A DNA stretch of 64,000 nucleotides from contig JAWKHJ010000009.1 of NCBI GenBank assembly GCA_041394905.1, positions 62,001 through 126,000 of the forward strand, read 5' to 3'. Positions 1 to 9,865 of this stretch are shown here, piece after piece. A model generated the notes under the pieces. That model was not told the origin of the DNA and made no database searches. It saw nothing but the letters and a program-made list of their open reading frames with translations. The position numbers and the translations under genes are program-made. The stretch comes from RI-231 sp041394905. GTDB lineage: Bacteria; Acidobacteriota; Terriglobia; Bryobacterales; UBA6623. Each line of letters begins with the position of its first letter. Position 1 is the stretch's first letter.

Positions 1-1947
1 ACCGGCTGCGGACGCGGCTTCGTCGCCTGGTCCTCGCGATCGTACTGGAAGTGCGTTTCGTCGTCCAGCGTGGCGTACTCGATATAAGCGGTGAAGCCCT
101 TCCAGTAATCCGTCTTCCACGTCGCCCATACCGTGTCATCCGTCTTCGGGCTGTAGCGCATCCAATAGATGCCCCCGCGCGGCGCGGCGTAGTTCTCGAT
201 GATTAACTGGACGAAGGCAAAGTTGCCGCCGGACGCCTCGAAGCTGATGTAGTCGGAGTCGATCGTGAAGCGCGGCGACTGCACCACGCCATCGTGCTTC
301 CGGCTGATCGTGTTCGTCCGGACGCCCGCCGGGTAGATCCGACTGACCGCGCGTCCGCCGTCGGGCGGAACCTCGAACTCGCCTGCAGGCTGCGGCTGCC
401 GGCCGCAGCCCTGCCCCGTGGCGCAGCCACTGCGCGTAATCCTGCGGCTTGCGCACGTCCCACTGCTGGTCGAAGTACTCCGCGTTGTAGGCCGCACGCG
501 CCGCCATCTCGTCGCGCCAGTGCTTCTCGAGCGCCTGCCATGAGGCCGCAAAGTCCGCGCCGGTCTTGTCGTGCAGCACGGCCCACGGCGCGAGCGGGTT
601 CGCCTGCGCATCGAGCGCCGCCTCGACTTTCGTCATCTTCCCGTCGAGCAACTCCTGGCCAAAGCTGCGCGCCTTCTCACTCCAGGCAGCGGCCAGCTTC
701 TCGCGCAGTTCGCCCTTGATCTCGGCCAGTCGCGCGCGATTCATGTTTAAGCGCTCGGGCGAATCGATCGCGCGCTGCGTTGGCCGCGCGCCTTTGAGCA
801 CACCGAACAGGGCGTAGTAGTCCTTCTGGCTGATCGCGTCGAACTTGTGGTCATGGCAGCGCGCGCATGAGACCGTCAGCCCCTGAAAGGCCTTGGCGAC
901 CACGTCGATCTGGTTGTCCGCCCACTTCACGCGGTCTTCCCAAGGGTCGACCGGCTGGAAGCCATGCTCCACCAAGCGCAAGTGCGCCGCGCCCAAAATC
1001 GACTCGTTGATCTCGAGCTCCGCGTTCATGCGAGGGTGTTCGAGCAGATCGCCCGCCAAGTGCTCGCGAATGAGCTGGTCGTAGGGCGTGTCGCTGTTGA
1101 AGGCCCTTACCAAGTAGTCGCGGTAGCGCCAGGCATAGGGCGTATCCGGATCGCCTTCCGAGCCATGAGACTCGGCATAGCGCACCAAGTCCATCCAATG
1201 GCGCGCCCAAGCCTCACCAAAGCGCGGCGAGGCGAGCAGCCGGTCAATGAGCTTCTCGTGAGCGTCCGGCGCGGAATCATTCACGAAGGCGTGGATCTCG
1301 TCCGGCGTCGGCGGCAGGCCCGTCAGATCGAACGTGGCGCGGCGAATGAACGTCCGCCGGTCGGCATCCTCAGCCAGCGCCAGCCCCTTCGACTCCATCG
1401 CCGCAAGCAGGAAGCGGTCCACATCATTGCGAGCCCAGTCGCGCTTGGACGGCTCCGGGACTTGCGGCTTGCGCACCGGCTGCCAAGCCCAGTGCTCAGC
1501 GCGGCGGGCTTCCAGGTCGAACTTCGCCTTGGGGTCCGGCGTCGCGGGCGCCGCTTCCTCGGGCCAGGGCAGGCCCATCTCGATCCAGCGCTCGATGGCG
1601 GCGATCTTCGCGTCGGCCAGCTTGCCCGTCGGCGGCATCTGCATGCCGTCGCCGTGCAACATCGCCACCAGCTTGCTCCCGGCCGGGTCCCCAGCCTTCA
1701 CGACCGGCCCCTGGTCGCCGCCGCGCAGCACGCCGGCGCGGCTGTCCAAGTGGAGGTTCGCGAAGACGGATAACGCCTGCGAGCTGTGGCACGAGTAGCA
1801 ACTCTCGGCCAGCACCGGGCGGACCTGTTTTTCGAAGAATTCGATCTCCGCGGCGCTCGGCGCGGCCAGCGCGCAAGAGGCTACAAACAGTTGAAACAGA
1901 ACGATCTTGGCGCAGGCGGACACGATAATCCTGTTACACGATATCAA
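1..1947 (-). CDS. PSCyt1/DUF1549-domain secreted cytochrome-like protein (partial, frameshifted)
   Basis: The protein begins with a signal peptide (residues 1-28, ending in SCALAAP) and then a planctomycete-type cytochrome c domain with a haem motif CYSCH near residue 50. A DUF1549 domain follows, with RRATFDLTGLPPTPDEIHAF near residue 205 and a second haem-like motif CARCH near residue 360. The family is common in Planctomycetes and Solibacter-type acidobacteria; its members are thought to be exported and to work in polymer breakdown, but no reaction is proven. The frame changes near position 420. Past that point another minus frame encodes a beta-rich segment (for example SPRFTIDSDYISFEASGGNF) that runs off the left edge, so the C-terminal DUF1553 part is missing. 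It is divergent from the aminoacylase, with only 52 bp between the starts. Family is secure; substrate is unknown. Confidence 0.85.
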
Positions 1948-1999
1948 AACCCTTCACCGGGTCAAGCCGGCGATCCGCTATGCTGGCCGCCATACAGCC

Positions 2000-3522
2000 A
2001 TGCGCCTGCCGATCCTCCTGCTCTGCCTCGCATCCGCGGCCTTCGCTCAGCCGAGCTACGACCTCGTCATTCGCAACGCCCGCGTCGTCGATGGCGCCGG
2101 CGGTCCCTGGTTCAAAGCCGATGTCGCCGTCCAGGGCGATTCCATTGCCGCCATGGGCGCGCTCGGCAAGGTGAACGCCGCGCGCGAGATCGACGCCTCA
2201 GGCCTGATGCTCGCGCCCGGCTTCCTCGACATCCACAGCCACAGCCGCGGCGCCATCCTCGACCACCCCGACTCGGAAAACGTCGTTCGCCAGGGCGTCA
2301 CCACCGTCGTGGATGGCAACGACGGCGGCTCGCCGCTGCCCCTCAGCCGCCACTTCGACGAAGTACGCCAATCCAAGCCGGCGATCAACTACGCATCCTT
2401 CGTCGGTCACGGCTCCATTCGCCGCGAGGTCATCGGCTCCGAGGACCGCAAGGCCACCGACGACGAGATCAAACAAATGCAGGCCATCACGCGCCGCGCC
2501 ATGCAAGACGGCGCCTGGGGCGTCAGCTCGGGCCTGTTCTACCTGCCCGGCATGTTCGCCTCCACCGAAGAGGTCGCCGCGCTGGGCAAGGTCGCCAGCG
2601 AGTACGGCGGCATGCACATCTCGCACATGCGTGACGAGGCCGACCACCTGCTCGACTCCGTCAAGGAGACCATCGCCATCGGCGAGCTTGGCGGGCTGCC
2701 GACGCAGATCACGCATCACAAGGCGGTCGGCAAGGCGCAGTGGGGCCTCTCCGAGCAAAGCCTAGCCCTAGTCGATGCAGCCCGCGCGCGAGGCGTCGAC
2801 GTCACCATCGACCACTACCCCTACACCGCCTCGCACACTGGCACCGCAGCGCTGTTCCCGCCCTGGGTGCAAGAAGGCGGCAAGGACAAGATGCTCGCCC
2901 GCTTGGCCGACCCCGCGCAGCGCAAGCGCGCGCAAGCCGACGTCGCCAAGTCGATCGAGTTCAATCGCGGCGGCGGCAACCCCAAGAACATCCAGTTCTC
3001 CACCTGCGGCTTCGACAAGACGCTCAACGGCAAAACCCTCGCCGACGCCACGCGCATGGCCGGCCGCGAGGTGACCTTCGACAACGCCGCCGAGACCGCC
3101 ATCGAGATCCAGGAAAAGGGCGGCTGCAGCGCGGTCTACCACGCCATCGGCGAAGAAGACGTGCGCCGCATCATGCAGCACCCGCCGCCATGGTCGCCTC
3201 CGACGGCGGCGTCGTGGCGTTCGGCGAAGGCGTCCCGCACCCGCGCAACTACGGCACATTCCCGCGCGTGCTGGGCTACTACGTCCGCGAGCTCAAGGTG
3301 ATTCCACTCGAAGAGGCAGTCCGCAAGATGACATCCCTGCCTGCCGGCCGCCTCGGCATGTGGGACCGCGGGATCATCCGTCCGGGGATGAAAGCGGATC
3401 TCGTGGTCTTCAATGCGGACACGATCACCGACAAGGCTGAGTTCGGCGACCCGCACCAGTACGCGGAAGGCGTGGAATATGTGGTGGTGAACGGAAAGCT
3501 CGTGCTGGACAAGGCAAGATGA
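2000..3522 (+). CDS. N-acyl-D-amino-acid deacylase (D-aminoacylase), amidohydrolase family
   Basis: This is a zinc amidohydrolase that removes the acyl group from N-acyl-D-amino acids, possibly in recycling D-amino acids from cell wall or soil debris. The start at 2000 gives a signal peptide (MRLPILLLCLASAAFA), so the enzyme is probably periplasmic. The beta-sandwich start (SYDLVIRNARVVDGAG) and the metal motif DIHSHSRG near residue 77 are typical, as are HISHMRDE near 205 and HHKAVGK near 235. The frame changes at about 3180-3190: the upstream frame degenerates after RRIMQHP, while AMVASDGGVVAFGEGVPHPR and the C-terminal part GIIRPGMKADLVVFN continue in another frame to the stop at 3522. Bridging this gives about 507 residues, normal for the family. 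Dihydropyrimidinase-like relatives are less likely. Confidence 0.85.
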
Positions 3523-3658
3523 CTGGCGAGCGACCGGGCCGCGCAGGCAGGCGGACCCAAACAGGCGTAACGCTGAGCTTCACGTGCCAGACGCAATCGA
3601 TTATTCGCACGCCGTCGCGGCATAGTCCTACAACTAATCCGGGGAGTTGCAGCAGCAG

Positions 3659-3781
3659 ATGCTAAACGATCGGCTTCAACTGTGGTTCACCGGTGGAAGG
3701 ATCCAACGGGGAATTTTCTTTACGTTCCTCTTTGGCGGAATCGCGATCCTCGAATCGGGAGGGTCGGAGGCCTCGTTGTGA
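3659..3781 (+). CDS. Possible small hydrophobic protein (40 aa)
   Basis: An ATG at 3659 opens a 40-residue frame with a short hydrophobic core (IFFTFLFGGIAIL) and a C-terminal tail ESGGSEASL. A GGGGAG stretch at 3641-3646 is a weak and rather distant ribosome binding site. No family is recognised. Chance is a real alternative in this gene-poor interval. Confidence 0.2.
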   Translation: MLNDRLQLWFTGGRIQRGIFFTFLFGGIAILESGGSEASL

Positions 3782-4064
3782 CCGTCATCTGTATAATTCA
3801 TTTGTTGCATTGGCCAACCGCAATCGGGTCGACAACGAGTGTAACCGAAGCGGTGGGCCTTCGGCGACGAAGTCGGTTGAAAGACATCCTCCATGCGATC
3901 CGATCGAAATCCGCGGAACTGGTCAGTCATCCTCGACCGCGGCAAGCCGATCACCCACACCGAGATGCACATCGACCGCGACGGTTATCCGGGAAGTTGC
4001 GCAGTACATCGAAGTCTTCGGCGACCACCTCGCCAGCTCTAGGGCCTTGCCCGGCTGACCGGCC

Positions 4065-4088
4065 GGGACCGCCGTGCCCGACGGTCCC
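4065..4088 (-). terminator. Hairpin just downstream of rlmN
   Basis: GGGACCG (4065-4071) and CGGTCCC (4082-4088) form a 7-bp GC-rich stem with a 10-base loop, starting two bases after the rlmN stop codon. There is no clear U-tract, so it is a weak intrinsic terminator or an RNA 3'-end stabiliser. Confidence 0.35.
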
Positions 4089-4090
4089 CA

Positions 4091-5122
4091 CTACGCCGTC
4101 GTCCGCTTCAACTGCCCACAGGCCGCGTAGATCTCCCGCCCGCGCGGCTGGCGCACAAAACACGGCACGCTCCGCGCGACGATCTCCTGGAACGACTGCA
4201 CCCGCTCCGGCGCCGGCGTCTCGAAGTCGATCCCCGGCCCGGGGTTGAGCGCGATCAAGTTCACCTTGCAGCGCATTTGCCCCAGCAAGCCGACCACGCG
4301 CCGCGCGTCTTCATCGGAATCGTTGAAGCCGCCAAGCAGAACGTACTCGAACGTCAGCTTCTCCCACGGCCGCAGCGGATACCGTCGGCATGCCTCCAGC
4401 AAATCCGCAAGGTGATACTTCTTCGTCAGCGGCATCACCTGCCGGCGCTGTTCTTCCGTCGAAGCGTTCAATGAGATCGCGAGCTTCGGCCGAATCTCCT
4501 CACGCCCCAGCTCTTCGATCTTCGGAATGATCCCCGAGGTCGACACCGTAATGCGGCGCAACGGAATCCCCACGCCTTCGGGGTCTCCCATCAGCCGCAC
4601 TGCCTTCAGCACATTGTCGAGATTGAGCAGCGGCTCGCCCATGCCCATCATCACGATGTTCAGCGGACGCTTGGTCGGCTCCAACCCGTGCGCGCGGCAG
4701 AGCGCCAAGGTCTGCCCCACGATCTCTCCTGCCGTCAGGTGGCGCTCGAGGCCCATCAGAGCCGTCAGGCAGAACTTGCAATCCACCGGGCAGCCGACCT
4801 GCGAAGAAATGCACAGTGTGTCGCGCGTGCGCTCGGGAATGAAGACAGCTTCGACCGATTTGCCGTCGTCCAGGCCGAGCAGATAGCGCGTCGTACCGTC
4901 GCGCGCCGCGATGCGCTGCTCCACGCGCGGAAGCCCTACGGCGTGCTCGCGCGCCAGCGTTTCGCGCAACCCGGCGGGTAGCGTATTCACCTCGCTCAGC
5001 TCGCCCGACCGCCGCCGATAAAGCGCATGGTAGAGTTGACGCGCGCGATAGGCCGGCTCGCCACGCTCCGCGAGCAGCGCGTTCAGGTCGCTAAGCTCCT
5101 GTCCTATAAGGGCTTGAGCCAT
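4091..5122 (-). CDS. rlmN: 23S rRNA (adenine-2503-C2)-methyltransferase RlmN
   Basis: RlmN is a cytoplasmic radical SAM enzyme that methylates C2 of A2503 in 23S rRNA (and A37 of some tRNAs), using a methylated cysteine intermediate. The 343-residue length is typical and the frame is intact. The radical SAM motif CPVDCKFC (CX3CX2C) lies near residue 112, with the upstream CISSQVG typical of RlmN. The glycine-rich SAM-binding stretch MGMGEPLLN follows, and the C-terminal AACGQL carries the second conserved cysteine. It is transcribed away from the M16 protease, with only 27 bp between the two starts, so the promoters must overlap the neighbouring 5' regions. This is one of the few unbroken genes in the window. 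Confidence 0.97.
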   Translation of the reverse strand: MAQALIGQELSDLNALLAERGEPAYRARQLYHALYRRRSGELSEVNTLPAGLRETLAREHAVGLPRVEQRIAARDGTTRYLLGLDDGKSVEAVFIPERTRDTLCISSQVGCPVDCKFCLTALMGLERHLTAGEIVGQTLALCRAHGLEPTKRPLNIVMMGMGEPLLNLDNVLKAVRLMGDPEGVGIPLRRITVSTSGIIPKIEELGREEIRPKLAISLNASTEEQRRQVMPLTKKYHLADLLEACRRYPLRPWEKLTFEYVLLGGFNDSDEDARRVVGLLGQMRCKVNLIALNPGPGIDFETPAPERVQSFQEIVARSVPCFVRQPRGREIYAACGQLKRTTA

Positions 5123-5149
5123 ACTCCCATGTTACAGGAGGGAGCGGTC

Positions 5150-6479
5150 ATGCCTGTTACACTAGGGAGTTTGGCCCGTAAATCCAGCCTCGCACCCAAT
5201 CCCGGTCTCTCCGCGCGCCAGGTAGAGCGAACCACGCTCCCCAACGGACTTTGCATCGTAACGGAGACTATGCCGCACGTACGGTCCGTCGCCATGGGCG
5301 TCTGGGTCACGCGCGGGTCGCGCCACGAAGACCTTGCCGACCATGGCCTGACGCACTTCACCGAGCACATGGTCTTCAAGGGGACCGACACTCGCTCGGC
5401 GGAAGACATCGCCGCCGCCATCGACGGAATCGGCGGCCACCTCGACGCCTTTACGTCTCGTGAGACCACTGCCTTCACGGCCAAGGTCCTCGACGAGCGG
5501 CTGCCGGTCGCGCTCGACATCCTCTCCGACATGAGCCTCCGCCCGGCCTTCCGAGAAGAAGACATCGAGAAGGAAAAGGGCGTCGTTCTCGAAGAGCTCA
5601 AGATGGATGAGGACAATCCCGACTACCTCATCCACGACTTGTTCACCTCCAACTTCTGGAAGAAGCACGCCCTGGGCCGCTCGATCATCGGCACCAAGGA
5701 CTCGATCCAGGCGTTCTCCCAAGACCAGCTACGCGACTTCTTTACGCGCACGTTCCACCCGGCGAACCTGCTCATCACCGCCGCCGGCCAACTCGAGCAC
5801 GAAAAGTTCGTCGACGAAGTCGCCGCCCGCTTCGGAGCCCTCGAGGCGCGCACGCCCGAACCTGACGCCGAACCGCCGAAGCCGCTCACCCAGATCGTGC
5901 TGCGCAAAAAGCGCTCGCTCGAACAGGTCCACCTCTGCCTCGGCGTGCCGATTCACGCCATGACGGACCCGCGCCGCTTCATCGGCTACATCCTGAGCAC
6001 TATTCTCGGTGGAGGCTTCAGCTCTCGGTTGTTCCTGAAAATTCGCGAGCGCGCCGGGCTGGCTTACTCGGTCTATTCGGATCCTCAATCTCTACTCCGA
6101 CACAGGTGCGCTCACCGTCGACGCCGGCACGTCGCTCGAAGCCCTCGAAAAGGTCATCGCGTTTACGCTCGAGGAGTTTCGCAACCTCAAAGACAATCTT
6201 GTCGGAGAAGAAGAGCTGCGCCGCGCGAAGGATCACCTCAAGGGCAGCATCATGCTGAGCCTGGAATCGACCTCCAGCCGCATGTCGAACCTCGCGCGCC
6301 AGCAAGCCTACTTCGGCCGCACCTTCTCGATGGATGAGATCACCGAATCGATCGAGCGGGTCGAGGCCGAGCAAATTCGCGAACTGGCCAACGAGTGGTT
6401 CCAACCGGAAAGAATCGCACTCGCCGCCCTGGGCGACCTGCAGAAGTTCAAGATCGGCCGCGAAGCGCTCGCCTGCTAG
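5150..6479 (+). CDS. M16-family zinc peptidase (processing-peptidase-like)
   Basis: A pitrilysin/mitochondrial-processing-peptidase type metalloprotease of about 440 residues. The inverted zinc motif HFTEH (HXXEH) is near residue 68 and the third ligand region EKGVVLEELKMDEDNPDY is about 75 residues later, as in the catalytic subunit. I choose the ATG at 5150 because AGGAGGGAG lies 6-14 bases upstream and the residues before it (with TTLPNGLCIVTE following) match family N-termini. No signal peptide is evident, so it is probably cytoplasmic or peripheral. The frame breaks near 6085, after LAYSVYSD; the second half (LYSDTGALTVDAGTSLEALEKV to FKIGREALAC) continues in another frame to 6479. Confidence 0.92.
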
Positions 6480-6497
6480 GCCCGCGCGCTGTCGAAC

Positions 6498-6854
6498 CTA
6501 ATATCGCGCCAACTCCGGAGCCACCGTCTGGCTCCAGGCGTCGATCCCTCCGCGCAAGCTCGAAACATTCTCCACGCCTTGCTGGCGCAGCCAACTCACC
6601 ACGTTCAGGCTGCGCACGCCGTGATGGCAATAGACCACTGTCCGGCCTTCAAGTGCGCGGTATTCGTCGATCCGCGCCGGCGTGTCGTTCATGGGAATGT
6701 TCGTCGAATCGGCGAGCTTGACGAGCGTGTGCTCCCAGGGCTCGCGGCAGTCGATCACGTTGAGCTCCTCGCCCGCGTCTAGCCGGCGCTTGAGCTCACT
6801 GCAAGTTATCTCGTAGGAGTCAGCTTGGGATTGCACGGTCGCGTAGTGTATCAC
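6498..6854 (-). CDS. Rhodanese-like domain protein
   Basis: A single-domain rhodanese of 118 residues. Such proteins carry or transfer sulfane sulfur on an active-site cysteine. The conserved ELNVIDCREPWEH is near residue 32 and the active-site loop VYCHHGVRS, with the nucleophilic Cys, is near residue 74; a GGIDAW motif near 103 closes the domain. There is no signal peptide, so it should act in the cytoplasm. It is the last gene of the sigma-factor operon, 8 bp after the PDZ gene. The frame is intact. Confidence 0.92.
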   Translation of the reverse strand: MIHYATVQSQADSYEITCSELKRRLDAGEELNVIDCREPWEHTLVKLADSTNIPMNDTPARIDEYRALEGRTVVYCHHGVRSLNVVSWLRQQGVENVSSLRGGIDAWSQTVAPELARY

Positions 6855-6862
6855 TCGTCCAA

Positions 6863-7672
6863 TCAGTTTGGACGGGACACTTGTTGAGCACCCTCGAGCG
6901 GTCGCGTAATCGTCTTGCGTCCGGTCTCGATCTCGAGCTGCTTGTGGGTCTTGTTGCGCATCACGTCCAGGCGCGCCGTCTCAGCATTGGCGCGGCTGAG
7001 CTCGATGCGGATGTCGCTCGTACGCTGCACCGCCCGGCCATCCACCGCGGTGATCACGTCGCCCGGCGTCAAACCCGCCTTGGCCGCTGAACCGGACGGG
7101 GCCACCTCTCGGACCAGCACGCCCGCGTTCACGCCGAACACGCCCGCGAACTGCCCGTCCACGCTTTCTAGCGTCGCCCCGATCGAGCGGCTGTTCACCA
7201 CCAGGATCGAGCGTGGCATGTCCACGTCCATCGGTTCGGAGAGCCGGATGCGCACCTGCTGCGCGGGACGCACTGCCTGAATGACCGCACGCCGTTCACC
7301 GATCTCCACGCTCACCGTACGTTTGCCGGACGAGGACGCCAGATCCATTTCGACCACGCGGCCCACCGGGGTCTCGCGCACCAGCAGCACGAAGTGTTCC
7401 ACGCCTTGCACGTCTTCATTGCCGAACCGTGTCACCACGTCGCCCGGCTTCAGGCCCGCCGCTTCCGCTGGGCTGCCGGCGGCCACTTTAGCCACCTCTA
7501 CGCCGCTCGGTCTTGGCAGTCCGACCCGCCGCGCCGAAGAGTCGTTCACTTCGATCACGCCCACGCCTAGATACGGCGCGCCCGGGCTGGGGCTCGTCCT
7601 TGGCTGCGCGAGCGCCAATGGCGCGACCGCCAAGACCAACGAAAAAATCGAGCTGAGAGCCAGCGACTTCAT
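6863..7672 (-). CDS. Exported protein with two PDZ domains
   Basis: A 269-residue protein with a signal peptide (about residues 1-22, ending PLALAQ). The first PDZ domain is residues 35-125 (GSPAEAAGLKPGDVVTRFG) and the second about residues 165-255 (PSGSAAKAGLTPGDVITAVDG). There is no protease domain, so it is not a DegP/HtrA enzyme; it probably binds exposed C-termini of envelope proteins. Its ATG overlaps the stop of the DUF4097 gene (ATGA), which implies translational coupling and a shared role in an envelope response controlled by the sigma factor upstream. The frame is intact. Function beyond peptide binding is inferred. Confidence 0.88.
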   Translation of the reverse strand: MKSLALSSIFSLVLAVAPLALAQPRTSPSPGAPYLGVGVIEVNDSSARRVGLPRPSGVEVAKVAAGSPAEAAGLKPGDVVTRFGNEDVQGVEHFVLLVRETPVGRVVEMDLASSSGKRTVSVEIGERRAVIQAVRPAQQVRIRLSEPMDVDMPRSILVVNSRSIGATLESVDGQFAGVFGVNAGVLVREVAPSGSAAKAGLTPGDVITAVDGRAVQRTSDIRIELSRANAETARLDVMRNKTHKQLEIETGRKTITRPLEGAQQVSRPN

Positions 7673-8844
7673 TGCCGTTTACGAATCTGGATGCGGCCGC
7701 TGGTGTTGCGAATCCGCAATACCGGTCCGCCGCCATTCAAGGAGCCCGAGGCGTGCAGCGCACTTAAACCCGGTCCGTCCTCGCCTTGTACGATCTGAAT
7801 ACCCGGGAAATCGGTCTCGATCCGGTTCATCCCCTTCGCGAAGTCGACCGTCGCTTCCACCGCGAGCCGGGCGTTTGCCGGCAGGTAAACGACGATCGTT
7901 CCGAGGTTGGTCTCGAGCAGCGAATCCGCCAAAGGCGCGCCGTCGAGAAACACCGCTTGGATGTCACCACTAGCGTTGGCGGCATAGACTTGACCGGCCA
8001 CATCGTTCAGTCGGATCCGCCCGCCGGCCGTCTCCACCCGCACGCCCTTGGGTGCGAATGCGACTTCGATCGATCCGCCGGCCGATTCCGCGTTCACCGG
8101 TCCGCCGGCCTGGCCGATCAAGATAGATCCGCCGGAAGTGCCCGCGGTCACACGGCCGTTCACGCGCGCCGCCGTCACGTCGCCGCCCGCGGTCTCCGCG
8201 CGCAGAAATCCGCCAATCGAGCCGGCGCGAATCGACCCGCCGCTCGAGGTGAGCGTGGCGTTGCTGCGGGCATCGTCGACGCTGATCGTGCCGCCGGCAG
8301 TCTCGCACAACACCTCGCCTCCAATCGTGCCGAGCGAGATTGGGCCGCCGGCCGTGGTGGCGCGCACCGCACCGCCCACGCCGCCGATCTCCATCGCACC
8401 GCCGGCTGAATCTGCAATCACGCGGCCAGCCACGTTGTGGATGTGCACTTCGCCGCCGCGTGTGCCCACGATCGCTTCCTGCAAGGTTTGCGGAACGCCG
8501 ACTTCTAGCTCAGCCGCGAAGGCGCAGCGTCCGCAGTTTGGCTCTTCGAGCGTCAGCGTCGCCGTCGGACCGCGCCGCACGGCCGCCAAGTGGGCGCGCT
8601 CGAAAATCGCCTTTGCCTCGGCCTCGCTGTCAGCCTTCACGCGGCGGGTCACACGGTACTCAAAGTGCGGCTCGGCACGCCCTTCCACCGTCACGGCGCC
8701 GATCACGCTGACCCGCAACCGGCTGCCCGGCGCCATCTCGCCCGTCTCCTGCTGCACCCAAAATCGCCCATCTTTCGCGATCGGGCCGAAGGTTTGCGCC
8801 GAGAGGGAGAGCGCCGCGCCGAGCAGAAGCGCCAGCGTCTTCAT
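7669..8844 (-). CDS. DUF4097-like exported beta-helix protein
   Basis: The start at 8844 gives a signal peptide (MKTLALLLGAALSLSAQ) and a 391-residue protein. Residues 150-330 are a run of short repeats in which a pair of glycines recurs about every 18-20 residues (SAGGAMEIGGVGG, TAGGPISLGTIGG, TAGGTISVDDARS), the pattern of the DUF4097/putative adhesin right-handed beta-solenoid. The family often sits beside anti-sigma factors in acidobacteria; its role is unknown. The start overlaps the probable stop of the HEAT/anti-sigma gene (ATGA at 8844-8841), and the stop overlaps the PDZ start. In the given sequence the HEAT region reads through in frame into this gene, which I attribute to a base error upstream rather than to a real fusion. 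Confidence 0.82.
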   Translation of the reverse strand: MKTLALLLGAALSLSAQTFGPIAKDGRFWVQQETGEMAPGSRLRVSVIGAVTVEGRAEPHFEYRVTRRVKADSEAEAKAIFERAHLAAVRRGPTATLTLEEPNCGRCAFAAELEVGVPQTLQEAIVGTRGGEVHIHNVAGRVIADSAGGAMEIGGVGGAVRATTAGGPISLGTIGGEVLCETAGGTISVDDARSNATLTSSGGSIRAGSIGGFLRAETAGGDVTAARVNGRVTAGTSGGSILIGQAGGPVNAESAGGSIEVAFAPKGVRVETAGGRIRLNDVAGQVYAANASGDIQAVFLDGAPLADSLLETNLGTIVVYLPANARLAVEATVDFAKGMNRIETDFPGIQIVQGEDGPGLSALHASGSLNGGGPVLRIRNTSGRIQIRKRQ

Positions 8845-9865
8845 CTGAAACCGCAATGTTGGCATGCTCACTACCCGCATCAATAAACGTCGACCGATGC
8901 GTTCCAGGTCGACCAGCGCACGCTGGCAACGCATCTTGACGTAGTTGTTCGGCTCGGAGGCGACCAGCTCTTGCAGTACGCCCGCGATGTCGCGGTCCGG
9001 CTCCGAGGTCAACAGATCGATCGCCATCACACGCAGGCCCGGCGTCGTATCGTTGCGAACGGTGTGGACGAGCGCCGCGCGCACATCCTTGTCTTTGGCA
9101 TGGGGCGCAAGAGCTTCGAGAGCCTTGATGCGCACGCCCGGATTTTGGTCTTCGGTCATCGCACGAACCAGCGCCGCGCGTGTCTCCTGGTCGCCCAAGT
9201 GGCGGCCCAAAGCTTCTAGCGGTCCGAGCCGCGCGCCCGAATGCGAGGTCGAGACGAGTTGAACAGCAGGTCGCGGATTGCCGGGTCGGTCGGGTTGCCG
9301 CGAATCGTGCGGCGTTGCTCGACGACGATCTCGACCGTGCCCATACCCGAGGAGTCGCCCGGCGGGGCGTGGACATCGGTCACCGACACCGGACTGCGTC
9401 CAGCATGTTCTGCTGCCGGGCGCCGGGCGCGCTCGGCGTTTGCGCCGGCGCTTCGGCCACGGCCGGCCCTCGGCGGGAGCATGCCTGGCTGTCCTGTGTC
9501 GCCCGGCCGCCAAAAGAAGCCCAGGGCCAGTAACGCCATGGCCGCGGCCGGCTGCCACGTCCAGATGAGGTCCCGTCAGACTCGCCCAAAGGCCCGCAAA
9601 CCAGGCTGAGGGCCAGTCGGCCGCTCAGCCCGGTAAACTTCCCGCATCAAGTCTTGCCTGCATTGCGCCAGCAAGGCTTCGAAGGCTCGAGGTTCTTCCG
9701 CATGCAATCCCCGCAGAAGCGCGCTCCTCCTCCGTCACCGCCTCGCGCATCTCCGGCGACGCATCCATCGCGCTCGAAGAAGCTTTCCAGCTCCTCGCCC
9801 TCGAGCTCACCGTAGAGATACAAGCTGATGCGGTCGCGCCGTTGTTCCTCCATCGTCTCCTTCAT
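8841..9865 (-). CDS. Anti-sigma-like membrane protein with HEAT repeats (frameshifted)
   Basis: The N-terminus (MKETMEEQRRDRISLYLYGE) has the LYLYGELEGEELE pattern of anti-sigma factors. A membrane segment follows near 9520-9550 (AAAMALLALGFFW), and a C-terminal HEAT domain (GPLEALGRHLGDQETRAALV, then GVRIKALEALAPH) spans about 9250-8900. The ATG at 9865 overlaps the sigma factor stop (ATGA), the usual arrangement for a sigma/anti-sigma pair. The product would sit in the inner membrane, bind the sigma factor with its N-terminus and sense the envelope with the HEAT part. At least three frame changes (near 9790, 9650 and 9230) are needed to join the pieces; the last part probably ends at the TGA at 8843-8841. 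Confidence 0.7.

Larger units (their letters stand above)
3523..4090. other. Interval with no confident gene
   Basis: About 570 bases separate the aminoacylase from the end of rlmN. Several overlapping short frames exist, none with family signatures. Two fragments look more protein-like than chance: a 40-codon frame at 3659-3781 and a stretch near 3930-4058 that would read ITHTEMHIDRDGYPG and then EVAQYIEVFGDHLAS if one frame change is allowed. The second may be the remains or a mis-sequenced copy of a small gene. I assign no function. Confidence 0.4.

Noticed and set aside
3180..3300. A programmed frameshift in the aminoacylase
   Set aside because: There is no slippery sequence with a stem-loop, and similar breaks occur all over the window, including in glmM and cdaA, which fits assembly error better.
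6863..7672. A DegP/HtrA protease
   Set aside because: It has PDZ domains but no trypsin-like domain or GNSGG motif.
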